From the NCBI GenBank assembly GCA_963920525.1, contig OY986439.1, positions 28,158,819 to 28,222,818 of the forward strand: a DNA stretch of 64,000 nt. The letters run 5' to 3'. Source of the DNA: Dichetophora obliterata. Taxonomy: Eukaryota; Arthropoda; Insecta; Diptera; Sciomyzidae. Below the pieces are notes generated by a model. The model did no database searches. It had not been told where the DNA came from and saw only the letters and a program-made list of their open reading frames with translations. The position numbers and the translations under genes are program-made. Shown here piece after piece: positions 35,033 to 46,897 of the stretch; the first letter of the stretch is position 1, and every line of letters starts with the position of its first letter.

Positions 35033-35337
35033 AACATTTATTACCCGAGCACAAGCTAATACCTTAGATCGTCGTTGTAGTGTCTTAGAGTCACTACTTG
35101 GCAGTTAATAATATTTTTCAATACAATGTGTAATAAGTTAATATTATCAAAACATAATAAAAAAAATTTATTGTATATAACAATAATGTAGTGACCAATA
35201 ATAAAATACATTAAACTGATTTTGCTATAAAACGTGTTTTAATCATTCATATTCGCTTAAAATTCAGTACTGACCCACAGTCACAGCCTGGCAGTAAGAG
35301 GGTTAATCAAGTTGCGTAATTTAGTTTGTATTTGACA

Positions 35338-35405
35338 CAGGGCCGTAGCCAGGATTTAGCTAGGGGGGGAGGGTTTTTTGATGAGCATTTTTTTATTCAA
35401 AATTA
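35338..35405 (+). mobile_element. Orphan hAT end (CAGGGCCGTAGCCAGG)
   Basis: CAGGGCCGTAGCCAGGATTT followed by a G-run is a hAT left end of the G-rich type. No matching right end or TSD was found nearby; the Tc3-like element starts 60 bp further on. Confidence 0.5.
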
Positions 35406-35761
35406 AAAAATTCAAATAAACAAGTTTTTGTTTCATTGCATTTTCAAGTTAAGTTTTTTTAATGTATACACTGCCCTTCAAAGTCATAGTTGCCCCATGG
35501 GCAATCGAGTGCACTCTCGATATGTGTTTAAAGAGAACTAAAGTAAGAGAGCACAAATTAATATTGCAGTTAGTAGTATCAACATCATTAAAAACTAGCA
35601 ACAAAAATTCTGTAAAGCAACGGTAAATTTTATGAAAGGAAAATATTTGTTAATTTCTCATGCTCATTTTATTGTTATAATTGTCTTTGATATGGTAAGT
35701 TGTTCTTCAGTTGACGTCTTATTTTCCACTAGTTTTTGAAGTGTTACTTTCACAGCGTTAC

Positions 35762-36140
35762 AATGTCACGTGGCCGCGATTTAGATTATCAGGAAAGAGA
35801 CATGATTGAAGCCTATTTTGAACAAGGTTGGACGAAAAAACCAACTTGGACTGATACCGTTGTGCGACATTATTTGGCTAATCCTGAGTATGGAAACAGA
35901 ACCTATCCTTTACGAAAACAATTATTTCCCGAAGAGAAACAATGCGAATTTATCGAACTCTATCGAGCTCCACAGCTTTGCTTTCAATAGCACAACGAGC
36001 CTCAGGCACTGCAGCCATACTATTATATCTCCATACAGGGCAATAAAAACAAGTTCGAATATTGTTCGTCAGCAAATGCAAAAAGGGCCCAAAACTTGCT
36101 GCTCAATACACAAGTCTGGAATAAGATTAGGAATTAATGT
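35762..36140 (+). pseudogene. Tc3-like transposase relic, N-terminal part
   Basis: MSRGRDLDYQERDMIEAYFE, then VVRHYLANPEYGNR, match the first helix-turn-helix of Tc3-like transposases ('MsRGk.Ls..Er..I.a....g.s...IA', '...YL.nPe.YG'). Part of the helix-turn-helix is missing. Later codons (about 35990-36130) continue in other frames and then stop. The gene resumes after the nested insertions at 40049. Confidence 0.7.
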
Positions 36141-36211
36141 TTAAAAACAGCTCGCGTCTTAAGTCCCTGTTTTTGGTTTTAATCACTTTTATGTTTTGTT
36201 AGATAATTTGT

Positions 36212-36556
36212 GGCGACCGTAGCCTAGTGGGTAGAGTGTTTGGCCCCTAAGCTAAAGAACGGCGGTAGCCCGGGTTCAATTCTAGCTCAGACAGAAAATT
36301 TTTTCAATTGAAATAATTTTTCTGTTCGGTCGTCACCTCTTTGCAGACATTGGCAAACCTCAGAGAGTAAAAATTGCCATGTAAAGCTTCTTGAGAACAA
36401 AGGCCGTTCGAAGTCGGCATAAAACGCGTAGGTCCAGTTCTCGGTCATTTGGGATCAAACATTTAATAACACGCACAACACAATTGATCAATAGAAGCTA
36501 GGTCAAAGTCCTTCCAAGGGCTGAAATGGCCAGTCTATTTATATTTTTTATTTTAG
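36212..36556 (+). mobile_element. tRNA-derived SINE, full-length copy
   Basis: The head GGCGACCGTAGCCTAGTGGG contains a box-A match (TAGCCTAGTGGG), and 'cgggttcaattc' is a box-B match 50 bp later, the internal pol III promoter of tRNA-derived SINEs. The body has 'agctcagacagaaaat', 'ttctgttcggtcgtcacctc', 'cattggcaaacctc' and 'ctaggtcaaagtccttccaa', and the tail is AT-rich. A second copy lies at 50050-50383 (minus) and a variant at 15354-15530. It lies directly beside the Helitron 3' end, within the Tc3-like element. Confidence 0.88.
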
Positions 36557-36557
36557 A

Positions 36558-38839
36558 CTAGCTGATATACCCGGTGTTACTCGAGAGTCACTTATATAAA
36601 CATTTTAACATACACTTCCCGATTAATTGTTTTTTAAAATCGGAAATAATGAAAAACATGTTGAATTTTATATTAATTTTATTTTATTTAATTTTATTTA
36701 TCTACCGTTAGAAAGGTAATTGAAAGAACATTAATCCAAAAAAGTAAAATTTTTGTTGTTGGTGGTTCCATCTCTTGCGGTGAGCTAATTGAATTCAAAG
36801 AAGGGGTACGAAAAACATATTTTAAAAATTAAAAAGAATTAAAAGTAAAGTTTATATATACTTAATCTTAAAGCAAGCACAATTACCTTTTCAACAAAAT
36901 AAAAATTATGGTGGGACTCAATGCGTCCTTGAGATATGGACATTTCAACGTCTAAACAAAGATTAATATTAAAAAACATATTGAACTTTTTAACAAAAAA
37001 AATTTTAATGAAATATATTAAAAACAGCGGAGTTATTGGCATTAAAAGTAAAAACTTTGATTTTCATATAATTTTTTTCTCATTATTAGCTATCAATGTT
37101 TTATGAAAATTCGTTGTGCTAAAAATGATTGTACCTACTAAAATTTCTATTAGCTGCGTTTTTTCTTAGGAGATCAGGATCATATAATCGCATTTGCAAG
37201 CAAATCAAAAACAACAAAAAGTCCAGCAAGTGAGCTAGACATTTAAATTGATCCAATTCTATGTTCTTAAGTGTTTATGACGCTAGATGACGCTGCGACT
37301 GAAAAAACTGGCAGTACTGCATTATTTTACTTTTTAAAAGTTTGGTAGCAATAGCATTTTCGCAAAATATTTCGCAAAACTTATCTGCTAGCTGTATAAG
37401 AACATCAGATATTCTTCGTTAAGCAGAAAAAAGACGTTAAGCCACTTGTCTGTAATCCCAAACGTGTGGGGTTAAATTTGAAGAAATTTTTGAAAAAACA
37501 GTATTCAGCTTTTCACCGCTAGGTGTAAGTATAGTCTGTACCCACACATCTTACAAATGTGGCGCCATCTATCTGTGAATTTAACGCACATATCAAAACT
37601 AATGAAATAATTGTGCTGACCAGATGCGCATATGCTTTATTATATCACCATATAGCTGATACTGATTACATGAAAATATTAACTTTAACAGCATTCTTAT
37701 TCACAGTCATTTTTTCGATAAAATTGTGATATATATACAACATTTAAAGTACCATTGATAAAGAACTAAGTGACAACGGTGACACAATAGTGAGAAAAAA
37801 TAGAGCCATCACAACAAAACAAATTTAACAGGAGGGGGCGGGGGTTGGGGAGGCAAAAATAAGTAGATCACTATAAAGAAGATTTTACATAATCGAAATT
37901 ACTTTAGACACACAACTGCATTCTTAGAGATAAATGGGGACGTTCAAACTGTATAGAGAATTCTAACACAAAACTAAGTTTTTTTATTAATAATAGTCTG
38001 GTGTGAAAAAAATAGATTTTTAGCCATAACTTTTGATTGGAAAGAGATATTGGGGTAATTTTTTCACGGAAATTATTTTTCAGACTTGACTTTTTTGTAA
38101 TATAATATAAAAACAACATTTTGGAAAAAAATAAATTTCGCGAAAAAAAGTTGTTGTTTTGATGACAAAAACAGTAAAATAATTTTTGCGCTTAGCTGGA
38201 AGAATTTTTGCAAATAAATGCTATGTCATATGAAAGGTAGTCAGATTTGCTGTTTTTAATTGATTTCATTTTTACAACAACAACAATTTTTGAGTCATTT
38301 TTTGAGTAAAAAGTCAATATTTTGGACCTTTTTTGGCATACTCATAAAACATATATACACTGACTTAACGGTACAGTTCAACCTATTTTTGTGAAGTGAT
38401 TTTATTGAACTTTTGAACAAAAAAAATTTGAATTAAATATATTAATGGACAGCGGAGATATTTGCATCGAAAGACCAAACTTTGATTTTCATGTCGTTTT
38501 TTTCTCATTCTTAGGCAACGATGTTTTATGAAAAAGTCGTTATACTGAAAATTTCTCCAATTTTGAAGATGTGTGAGCGTTTTTGATGTCAAAATAACAA
38601 AAATTTTTTAAAATCAAATATACATAAATCTCCGATGGTAAAAAGTTTTATAATAACAAAATTACCGTTAGTTGAAAAATTTCAGAAGGGGCGTGGCAAA
38701 AACTAAGTATGTATTATTTTAAATTGGGATAAACTTAATATGTGTACCTAGTTTAAGCAAAATCCGTTGAGCCGTTTAGATTTGTATAAAGGCCAAACAA
38801 ACAAACAAACAAACAGAAAATGAGTTTTATTACTATAGA
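36558..38839 (-). mobile_element. Non-autonomous Helitron, both termini present
   Basis: On the minus strand the element starts A|TCTATAGTAATAAAACTC (5' TC at 38839) and ends GGGTATATCAGCTAG|T (3' CTAG at 36558), so it sits between A and T with no TSD, the Helitron hallmark. A palindromic ACTCTCGAGT lies upstream of CTAG as a candidate terminal hairpin. It is 2282 bp long. There is no Rep/helicase gene. A roughly 190-bp segment (38400-38590) is repeated in the same orientation at 36950-37140. Its 5' half matches 19749-20750, and diverged relatives lie at 60090-60300 and 62500-63440. Confidence 0.82.
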
Positions 38840-38989
38840 TAATTTTTTCTAATGAGAAAAGAAGAGATTTGCGCAAGGAACCACGTGTTTTTTCAACTCG
38901 AAATTTTGGTGGCGGTTCACTTGGTATGAGACAGATCTGTAAATCGGCATTCATATTCAGAAGTTTAAGTACACTTGAATTTTAAGTAC

Positions 38990-39935
38990 AATGACATAAG
39001 AACGTATTCAGTGAATGTAAATTGATTTGTAAATAAAATTTTTAATTCACATTCATTTATAAAAAAATGATTAATTATTCATTTTCGTTATTCAGAATAA
39101 TGAATCATTTTTTATTCATTTGAATGATATTCACAAAGAATGCAATTCACAAAGAATTTTAGAATTTTCAATTATTCTTTCTTTATTAATTTTTTATTCG
39201 TTATTAATTTTTTATGCATTATTCATTTGTTATTAATTAAAAATTTTTTATTCATTATTCATTATTCATTTCTTATTCATTATTCACTTGTTATTCATTA
39301 TTAATTTTTTATTCGTTATTAATTTTTTATTCAATATTAATTTTTTATTCATTTGTTATCCATTATTCATTTTTTATTCATTCTTCATTTGTTATTCATT
39401 TTTTATTTATGGCTTAGGACTTAAATGAATAAAAATGAATAAAGAATAACAAATAAATAATGAATAAAAAATGGATAATGAATAAAAAATCAATAATGAA
39501 TAAGTAATAAATAATGAATAAAAAAATTAATAATGAATAAAAAATTAATAATGAATAACAAATGCATAATGAATTAGAAATGAATAATGAATAAAAAATG
39601 AATAATGAGTAAAAAATTAATAACGAATAACAAATGAATAATGAATAAGAAATTAATAATGAATAATGAATAACTAATGAATAATGAATGAATAAAATAA
39701 AAAATGAGTAAAGAAAGAATAATTGAAAATTCTGAAATTCTTTGTAAATTGCATTCTTTATGAATGTTATTCAAATGAATAATAAAATTGATGCATTATT
39801 CTGAAAAACGAAAATGAATAATTGAAATGAATAATTAATAATTTTTTTAAAATGAATGTGAATTAAAAATTTTATTTATAAATCAATTTTGCATTAATTA
39901 AATGCATTCTTATTTCGTTATTTACAGATTTACTT
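38990..39935. mobile_element. Foldback element made of TTATTCATT repeats
   Basis: Left arm about 38990-39410 and right arm about 39425-39935 are inverted homologues ('aattgatttgtaaataaaat' versus its complement at about 39870). The inner arms are tandem TTATTCATT / ATTATTCATTTTTTATTCAT units. There is no coding capacity. The layout resembles Foldback transposons, whose long arms are built of short tandem units. TSD not determined. It lies inside the Tc3-like element. Confidence 0.78.
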
Positions 39936-40048
39936 TTTTGTCTGCATCAAATCAAATTGACTGCATTCCTTTACAGCTCTGGTATGAGGAATATTTTGCG
40001 CACATGGCTCTCTCTCCCTTGAATTTCCCTCGTACCGAATGACCAGCA

Positions 40049-40427
40049 TTAAGTATCAAGACGTCGTCAGGAATATTTACTGCCATACTTGCGGCAAAGT
40101 CCTTAAGAAAATCTAATATTTAAACAGGACAATGCAAGAGTACACGTAGGTCAGTCGACCAAACAGTGGTTTGAGAAACACACTGTGGCTCGTCTGGAGT
40201 GGCCAACACATTTGCCGGTTGCCAACCCCATGAAAAATATTTGGGGATGGCTTGTGCGTAAAATTTATGAATATAAACGACAGTTCCAAAATTTCAATTA
40301 TCTCAAGTCAGCAATTCGGACGTCCTGGGCACTCTTAACATCAGATTTCCTTAAACCTTATGTTGTGTCTTTGAATAATAGCTTAAAAGAAATTACAACA
40401 CATTCTGGTGGCCCAATAAATTACTAA
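40049..40427 (+). pseudogene. Tc3-like transposase relic, C-terminal part
   Basis: LLPYLRQSP, then a stop, then FKQDNARVHVGQSTKQWFEK, gives the second catalytic Asp block. 34 residues on, NPMKNIWGWLVRKIYEYKRQ is the third catalytic block (normally NP.ENlWg, DD34E). Here the catalytic Glu is Lys, so the product could not be active even if expressed. The frame runs on to the normal C-terminus (THSGGPINY, family 'nrGgpTkY'). A frameshift lies near 40065. Confidence 0.88.
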
Positions 40428-41140
40428 AAGTTCCTAAAAAATACCATTCATCTAAAGTTTTTATCAATAGTTGGGGCAATTATAATAAAGAAATGAGCAT
40501 TTAGTGCGCTGTTCTAACAAATCTTTTTCTCTCATAAAATTTACCGTTACTTTACAAAACTTTTGTTTTTAATGATGTTGATACTTCCAACTAACTGCAA
40601 TATCAGTTTGTGATCTCTCACTTTAGTTCTCTTGAAACACATATCGAGTGTGGGGCTATAACTTTGAAAAACAGTGTATATGTTAGTAAATATATTAAGG
40701 TGCTCCGACTTCCATTAAAAAAAGTTCCATTTGTGGAACCAAGTTCGAAAATGAATCCTGAGGGCGGATTCTGAAAAACGCTAAAGCTAAATCTTCACCG
40801 CTAAAGCTAAATTAATAGTTTTTAGCGATATTGCTATTCTGAAAAACTCCATCGCTTATTTTCATAAGAATAAATTTTTAGCGATTGCTGCGATTCTAAA
40901 CTTTTTTTAGCGATTTACAGAAACTCTAATTTTATTTTTAGGTATAATTTTAGAGACCAATATTTTGTTGCCGCTGAGTTGAAAATTAAAAGATTTTTCA
41001 ATTAAAATCGTAATTTTTGATATATTTATTAAGAAAAATTAATGCTTTGTCACTTTTGAATGTTTTCAAAGAAAAATATACCAATTTAAAGCACTTTTCC
41101 GAAAACTTGCTGTTTGTATTTATCAGTTGTATTAATATTA

Positions 41141-41420
41141 GGGGTATTCACGTGTCAGTCCACTTGCCTGTGCAGTTGAGGACTTGTGCAGTTGAGGACT
41201 TGTGCAGTTGTGCAGTTAGGTTTTCGTGAACAAACCACTAACACTTTTTCCAAGCTGCCAAATTTTTCAATGCACACAAGTGCACAACTGCTCAAATCTT
41301 CAAGGTTTAGGCTGCAGTAGAAAAGCACTTGTGCAGATTTTTGACGCACGTATATTTTGATTTTGTAAAGTGCAGAAGTCCTCAACTGCACTGGCAAGTA
41401 CACTGAATCGTGAATACCCC
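41141..41420. mobile_element. 280-bp MITE with GGGGTATTCACG ends, TA TSD
   Basis: GGGGTATTCACG at 41141 and CGTGAATACCCC at 41420 are perfect inverted copies flanked by TA (41139-41140, 41421-41422). The interior holds 'gcagttgaggacttgtgcag' direct repeats at the left and inverted versions at the right. It is nested in the 40762-43449 element. Confidence 0.85.
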
Positions 41421-41548
41421 TATTGTTATCATATAACATACTTTTAGAAAAAGGTTTCATCTCTTAAAACTTTATAAAAATTTATTAAATGAATTGGTAG
41501 TTTGCAAATAAGCTAAAATTGTTGTGACACATTCTTGTGTGATAATTC

Positions 41549-41668
41549 TGTATCACGAAGAAGCACACCAACGATAAGAAAGACACTTGAAACAAAACAA
41601 TTCTATATGGAAGAAAGTATTGCTTCTTGTGTCTTTCTTATCATTGGTATGCTTCTACGTTATACGGA
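41549..41668. repeat. Hairpin, about 45-bp arms
   Basis: 'cgaagaagcacaccaacgat' followed by 'aagaaagacac' pairs with 'gtgtctttcttatcattggt' and 'atgcttctacg'. It is a compact imperfect hairpin of about 120 bp, probably a short MITE. Confidence 0.75.
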
Positions 41669-43729
41669 ATAATACAGTTTGCAATTAAGTCATTAATTGA
41701 CAAGAAATTTTGCACCTAATTTTTAATATGTAAAATGTACTCTGAGTGCAAAATTTTTAATAATTGAATGAAACCTAAGCCTCCAATAAGCCACGACTGT
41801 TTTGGTATATAAAGTTGAACAAGTCAAAATAAATCCTTAATAGTTTTTACATAGTTTTATTCTATGACAACACGAGAATATTTAATGAAAAATCATAAAG
41901 TACTCGTGTAAATATACTTAAAAAATTAACTACAAATTTTTAAGTATGTTAACTTAAGTTTATTTAAAATTTTTTCAAATTACTGAATGTTTTTATTTTG
42001 CACTTTTTATTTAGATATTGGGTCAGTTAGTAAACCATTTTAAAAATAAGAAACAAGCTTATTTTAATTATTACATTAATTTAATTAAGGTTCGAAAGAA
42101 ACTTTAAAAAGTTTTCGAAAACTTTTCACTCGGATGATGAATTTTTGACAGTCGGAAAAAGAATTTTTATATCAGTGAGGTGAGTTTTATTGTCAAAACT
42201 TCATGTAGCCCCGGGGACTAATAGAAATTTTGACAACCGGCACAAGAATTTTTGAGTGAAGCAAAAGGGTTGTGCTTTACCCTTACAAAATTGTTAGTAT
42301 CAGTGTTTTGCTGTGTATTTTTTCTGAAAAAAAGTAGTTTTATTTATGTTTCTGTATAAAAAATAGGATTGTGCTTTGCTTTTAATATTTAGAAAATATT
42401 TATTTTTAGGCTAAAAATGCAGGCTTGAGGAGCAATTAAAATGCATGGAGTGACTTCAGTCGTCTTTAATTTATTTTAGCGTCAATAAAAATTACTACAA
42501 TTATTTTTTAAGAATTTTATAAGTAGGCCAGTCTTAGGAGCGAAAGAGTTTAAAATAAATATTTATGTAAAACTTGGAAGTTCATTACTTTTGACGCAGT
42601 GTATTAAGTTTTTTCTTTACTGCATTCAACTTGCAAAACTAATACATTGAATATACGTGTTCAAGATTGTTTTATGGTTAGCTGCTTGATCGACCGAGCA
42701 TAAGTCAATATTTTTTTTCGTATTACAGTCGATTGAGCTCAAAATTTGGCAGTAAGTGTATTTCGGGTATGGCAACCTTTACGTATAGTGCGATTTTTAT
42801 CCTCGCGTATAGTTTAGGTTAAGGATTTTTAGGTCCAGTTGACAAGAAAACTTTAACACTAATACCTTTTTTACTACAGTATATTTGATAAGTGGAGTAA
42901 AATCTAATCATATAATTTTAAAACATGTTTTCAATTTATTCCATTTCTAAGCTAATTAGATAAAATGCATACAACAAAATAATCATGAATAAAAATTTTA
43001 ATTTTTTTACAAATTTTTAATGTTTACACAAGTTTTGGTTTTATAAGTTATCTTACTGAAAACAGTTACATTCCTTGTAGCTCATAATATTATTTTGAAT
43101 ACAAAAATAATTTGTAGTAGAAGTGGCAGTCAAATGCGTCTTAAAAAACTCGTTCATTCGCTGAGAAGACGTCAAAATTTCTGGATAACATTTTCAGGTT
43201 TCATTTGCCACAGCAAAAAATGACAATTTAAACCAAATGGCACACAGCCATAACCAAATCAATTGTTTGACATAAGAATCGCTAAAACAACGCTTCCTGT
43301 GGCGAGTAGTAGAAGCAACATTTTTAGCTAGGCTATTTGAAACTCAGAATTGCATTTTAGCGAAATCGCTAAGGAATTGAACGAAGCATTTTTTTAGCAT
43401 TTAAGCGATAGAGATTTAGCTTTAGCTAGGCGATTTTCAGAATCCGGCCTCTGGTCTATTTTATAACGATTCCCAAAATATTTTCGCTGTTACGAAAGCC
43501 GCCAGTGAGTTAAAACATTTTCCAAAAACTTCCAATAATCATGATTTTCGTTAATATATTGGCTGGCAGAATAGTTGTAAAAAAAATAACTATTCCGGTC
43601 TAAAAGGTCCTTTAAATCTGCATCAAAAAATTTTAAAGTTTTGCAATAGCATTAAAGATAATGCTGTTTTTCGTGCCTTATTTTTATTTTATTTTCACTA
43701 AAATTGAAATAACTTCATTATTTCTATTG

Positions 43730-45200
43730 CAATCCTCACTTTCACACAGCTTCTCCGTATTGAAAAATGTAGATCGTATTCTATGAGGTCTCAAAAGTTG
43801 TATTGGGTGGTCAAGATCTCAAAAAAAAAAAAAAATTTGCAAAAAATAAGGATGTCTTCCTCTCACGCAAGTACAAAGTTGTTTTTTACGAAAAACAGTA
43901 AAAATGACGATCTCAAAATGCTTTGATTTTTGGAAAGAAAAACTACATATGTCTTAAAACAAAAGTAAATATACACTTAAACTAACAATATTAATGCAAA
44001 CATGATGCCACTCTCGAATTTTACCCACAAGGTCCTGTGTGAAGGATATTCGAATCTAAAGGTAAACTCGAGGTAGCACAGAACTTTTGTTATATAATTG
44101 TCTAAATTTTGGTGATTTTGATTATAGTTTTGGCGTTTTCCGTAAATTTGGCGAATTAATAATTTGAATATTTTTTGCATATGCATTTTCTTGTTTTCGA
44201 GAAATGTATACTCAAAGGCAATTTTTTAACTTTTTCAAACAAATGTATACAAGGTTTTATATCTCGAGCACCAAAAGCGATACCGAAGATAATTTCCTTA
44301 ATTTAGATTCTTCAAATATTTGTGAAAAAAACCCTGTCCAAGAGTATCAATTTAAAACACCAGGTTAAGACCACGATTTTTTTTCGATTTCGATTTTTTA
44401 AAAATTTTCCTTCCTACTGTGAATTTTATTATTTTTCACCTCGACTAAGCGTTCACAAAAATTATATACAAAAATTTTGAGTTTCTGAGCTTGCCATTTG
44501 ATGGGTCTCAATTGACTCAAAAATTGTTGTTAGGAAGTGTTTTAATGAAATACAAACCATAAAGGAGATATGAACAAAATTTTTATATTTCATGCTTGAA
44601 GTAACTTTTTTTAAATATTAAAGTAGGGAAAAAAATTGTGGTCTTTTCCTGCTGTTTTGAAATAGATATTTTTAAATAAGGTTTCGCTGAAAACTATTTG
44701 CAGAATCCGAATTGAGAAAATTATCTTCTGTATCACTTCTAGAGCCCGAGATATAAAACCTTATATTCGTTTGTTTGAAAAAGTAAAAAAAATTGCATTC
44801 AAGTAAACATTTATTCAAAACAGGAAAATGCATATGCAGAAAATATGCAAATTATTAATTCGATAAATTTTAGAAAAGCGTTGACACTATAATCAATATC
44901 ACCAAAATTTAGACAGTCAGATAACAATTAAACAATTAAACAATTAAGTCTTCTGTGCTCTCTCGAGTGTACATTTAGATTTGAATATTCTTCACACAGG
45001 ACCTTGTGGGTAAAAACCAATAGTGGCATCGTATTTGCCAAAATATTGTTATATTAAGTCTATATTTACTTTTGCTTTAAAGCATTTTGAGATTGTTGAG
45101 CATTTTTACTGTTTTTCTCAAAAATAACTTTGTTCTTTGAGACCTCTTAGAATGTGAAATTCGAAAAAAATTGTAATTCTATACGCCCTAGTTTGCATTG
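43730..45200. mobile_element. Foldback element, about 550-bp arms
   Basis: Left arm about 43770-44390 and right arm about 44610-45160 are inverted homologues. Shared landmarks are 'gaggtctcaaa', 'ctcaaaatgcttt', 'cacaaggtcctgtgtgaag', 'attttggtgat', 'tatctcgagcacc' (diverged) and 'aagaccac'. Divergence is moderate, the loop is about 200 bp, and there is no gene. Exact ends are not fixed. Confidence 0.75.
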
Positions 45201-45204
45201 TATC

Positions 45205-45608
45205 CTTGCAAGTGAAAATGTGAAGTTTTTTTGGCAGATTTCTCGGCCTTCTTCAACGCGGTTTTGTAGGCCAATTAACCTGACTTGATTGAAAAAACAC
45301 TTATGTCTCGTTACTGTTGATGCTGAGAAAGCAAAAAAACAAATATCTGAAATTATTCCAACACAGTTTTATTCTTTTTCAATGCATCACAAATTTTATA
45401 AATACTAATAACGGAAATACTGCTAAAAAAATTTTTCAACAACCAAAATTAACGGCACATTTAACTGGATTCAGTGAGGAAATAATTGGTAGATTCAGTA
45501 TTGTTTAACAAACTATTGCTTCTGGGTATAAAGCTAACACGAATGCATTTAAAAAATATTAGCAGGCAAACAGATCGGAAATCTTTGTAAACAAATATCC
45601 ATGGTTCT
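45205..45608. other. Unassigned DNA
   Basis: No domain or TIR recognised; the frame at 45317-45508 has no known motif. Confidence 0.4.
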
Positions 45609-45609
45609 A

Positions 45610-46895
45610 CAGGGTCAGCCAAATAACTTTTTTTTTTTTGAAATTCTACAAAAAAGATACTAGATATTTTCTCAAATTTCTTTTTTTATTTCAAAGCACA
45701 ATATAAAATTAAAAAAGCACAATAATGAAAAATTATTTCATTCAAATGGCTGCCTCGGCTGGTCATGCAGTAGCCTACACGATCGGTCCAATTTTTAAGC
45801 ACATTATCGATTGTGTGCAGCTGTATTTCACCAATGGCTTCACGAATATTGTCCTTTAAAGCGTCAATTGTCTCTGGCTTGTCAGCGTAACACTTATCTT
45901 TGAGGGCAAATCACAAATAATAGTCCAACGGTGTCAAATCGCAGCTCCGAGGTGGCCAAACGACATCAGCTCTGCGGCTGATAATGCGATCTTTAAAAAC
46001 AGGGCGCAAAACATCGAGTGTAGCTTCGGCTGTGTGGCACGTAGCGCCGTCCTGTTGAAACCAAATGTTGCCAATATAATCCTCTTAAATTTTTGTGAAC
46101 AACAATTTGTTCAATATGGCCCGATAACGATCGCCATTGACTATAACGGCCAATCCTTGCACATGGCCTCTGGACCAAAATCCGCACCAAACAGTGACTC
46201 GTTTTGGGTGTAGCGGCTTTTCAATGTATGCGTGCGGGTTTTCTGTGCCCCAAATGCGACAATTTTGCTTGTTTACATACCCGCCAAGATCAAAATTAGC
46301 TTCATCTGAAAAGATGATTTTTTTGGCAAAATCGGCATCTTTTGTAAGTCGATCGCAGGCCCACTTAGCGAAGCGAAAACGCATTGGATGGTCAGTTGGC
46401 CTCAACTCCTGAACTAATTGGACTTTGTATGGCGTCATACCAAGGTCTTTATGCAAAATTCGTCTCAATGATGTCATCGAAATGTTCAATTGTTGAGAAC
46501 GACGGTGAATTGATGTTGATGGCGTTTCACGCACACTTTCTGCCACAGCAGCAATATTCTCGGGTGTACGCACTGCTTTTGGCTTTTCACGCTTTGGTTT
46601 ATCGATGAGGATGCCAGTTTCGTTCACTTTTTTCACAAGATAACGAACATACGGAGCTGACGGTGCTTCTCTTCTTCCAAAATCCGTATGCAATTTTCGC
46701 ACACATTCTGCAACATTACCATGATTTTCAAAGTAATGTCGAAATATTTCCCAGCGTTGTTCAAGCGTATACACAACCATATTCGTTCATCGGAAGGATA
46801 AAACCAATTATCTGTCAAATCAGACATGAGCTAAGTGTTACCATTCACGAAATAAGCACTAGTTGAAAAAAAAAAACGTTAGATGGCGGACCCTG
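45610..46895 (-). mobile_element. Second DD41D mariner
   Basis: Ends CAGGGTCAGCCAAATAACTT and (inverted) CAGGGTCCGCCATCTAACG are flanked by TA (45608-45609, 46896-46897). It is 1286 bp and contains one full-length transposase gene on the minus strand. It is a different lineage from the 31288-32604 copy: the TIRs share only CAGGGT, and the proteins are clearly related but far from identical. Confidence 0.92.
45686..46780 (-). pseudogene. mariner DD41D transposase, two in-frame stops
   Basis: Reading from MVVYTLEQRWEIFRHYFE the frame is 364 codons to a stop at 45686. The DNA-binding part has RRSQQLNISMTSLRRILHKD. Asp 1 is in IIFSDEANFDLGG, Asp 2 in IWFQQDGATCHTA and Asp 3 in CDLTPLDYYL, with 41 residues between Asp 2 and Asp 3 (DD41D). 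Two in-frame stops break it: TAA at 46085-46087 (before GNIWFQQDG) and TGA at 45911-45913 (Trp in relatives after YYL). No frameshift is needed. It is therefore a recently inactivated copy. Confidence 0.9.
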
Positions 46896-46897
46896 TA

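Larger units (their letters stand above)
35469..40676 (+). mobile_element. Tc3-like element filled with nested insertions
   Basis: Ends CACTG.(C/T)(C/T)TTCAAAGT are flanked by TA (35467-35468, 40677-40678). The inverted homology extends about 200 bp inward on each side ('ctcgatatgtgttt', 'attgcagttagt', 'atcaacatcattaaaaac', 'aacggtaaattttatga'), so the TIRs are long. Transposase pieces lie at 35762-36140 and 40049-40427. In between are a SINE, a Helitron and a foldback array (together about 3.6 kb). Without them the element would be about 1.6 kb, normal for the group. Confidence 0.88.
40762..43449. mobile_element. 2.7-kb element with GGCGGATTCTGAAAA ends
   Basis: The left end GGCGGATTCTGAAAAACGC, then 'taaagctaaatc', is matched in inverse by the right end (GGCCGGATTCTGAAAATCG with 'ctaaagctaaatct'). 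Multiple 'gctaaagctaaat' and 'tagcgatt' motifs fill both subterminal zones. The interior is AT-rich with no recognisable gene. It hosts the MITE at 41141-41420 and a hairpin at 41549-41668. No clear TSD. Confidence 0.7.

Noticed and set aside
36212..36290. A true tRNA gene
   Set aside because: It has box A and box B, but the same head recurs at 50383 joined to the same 260-bp non-tRNA body, so it is a SINE head.
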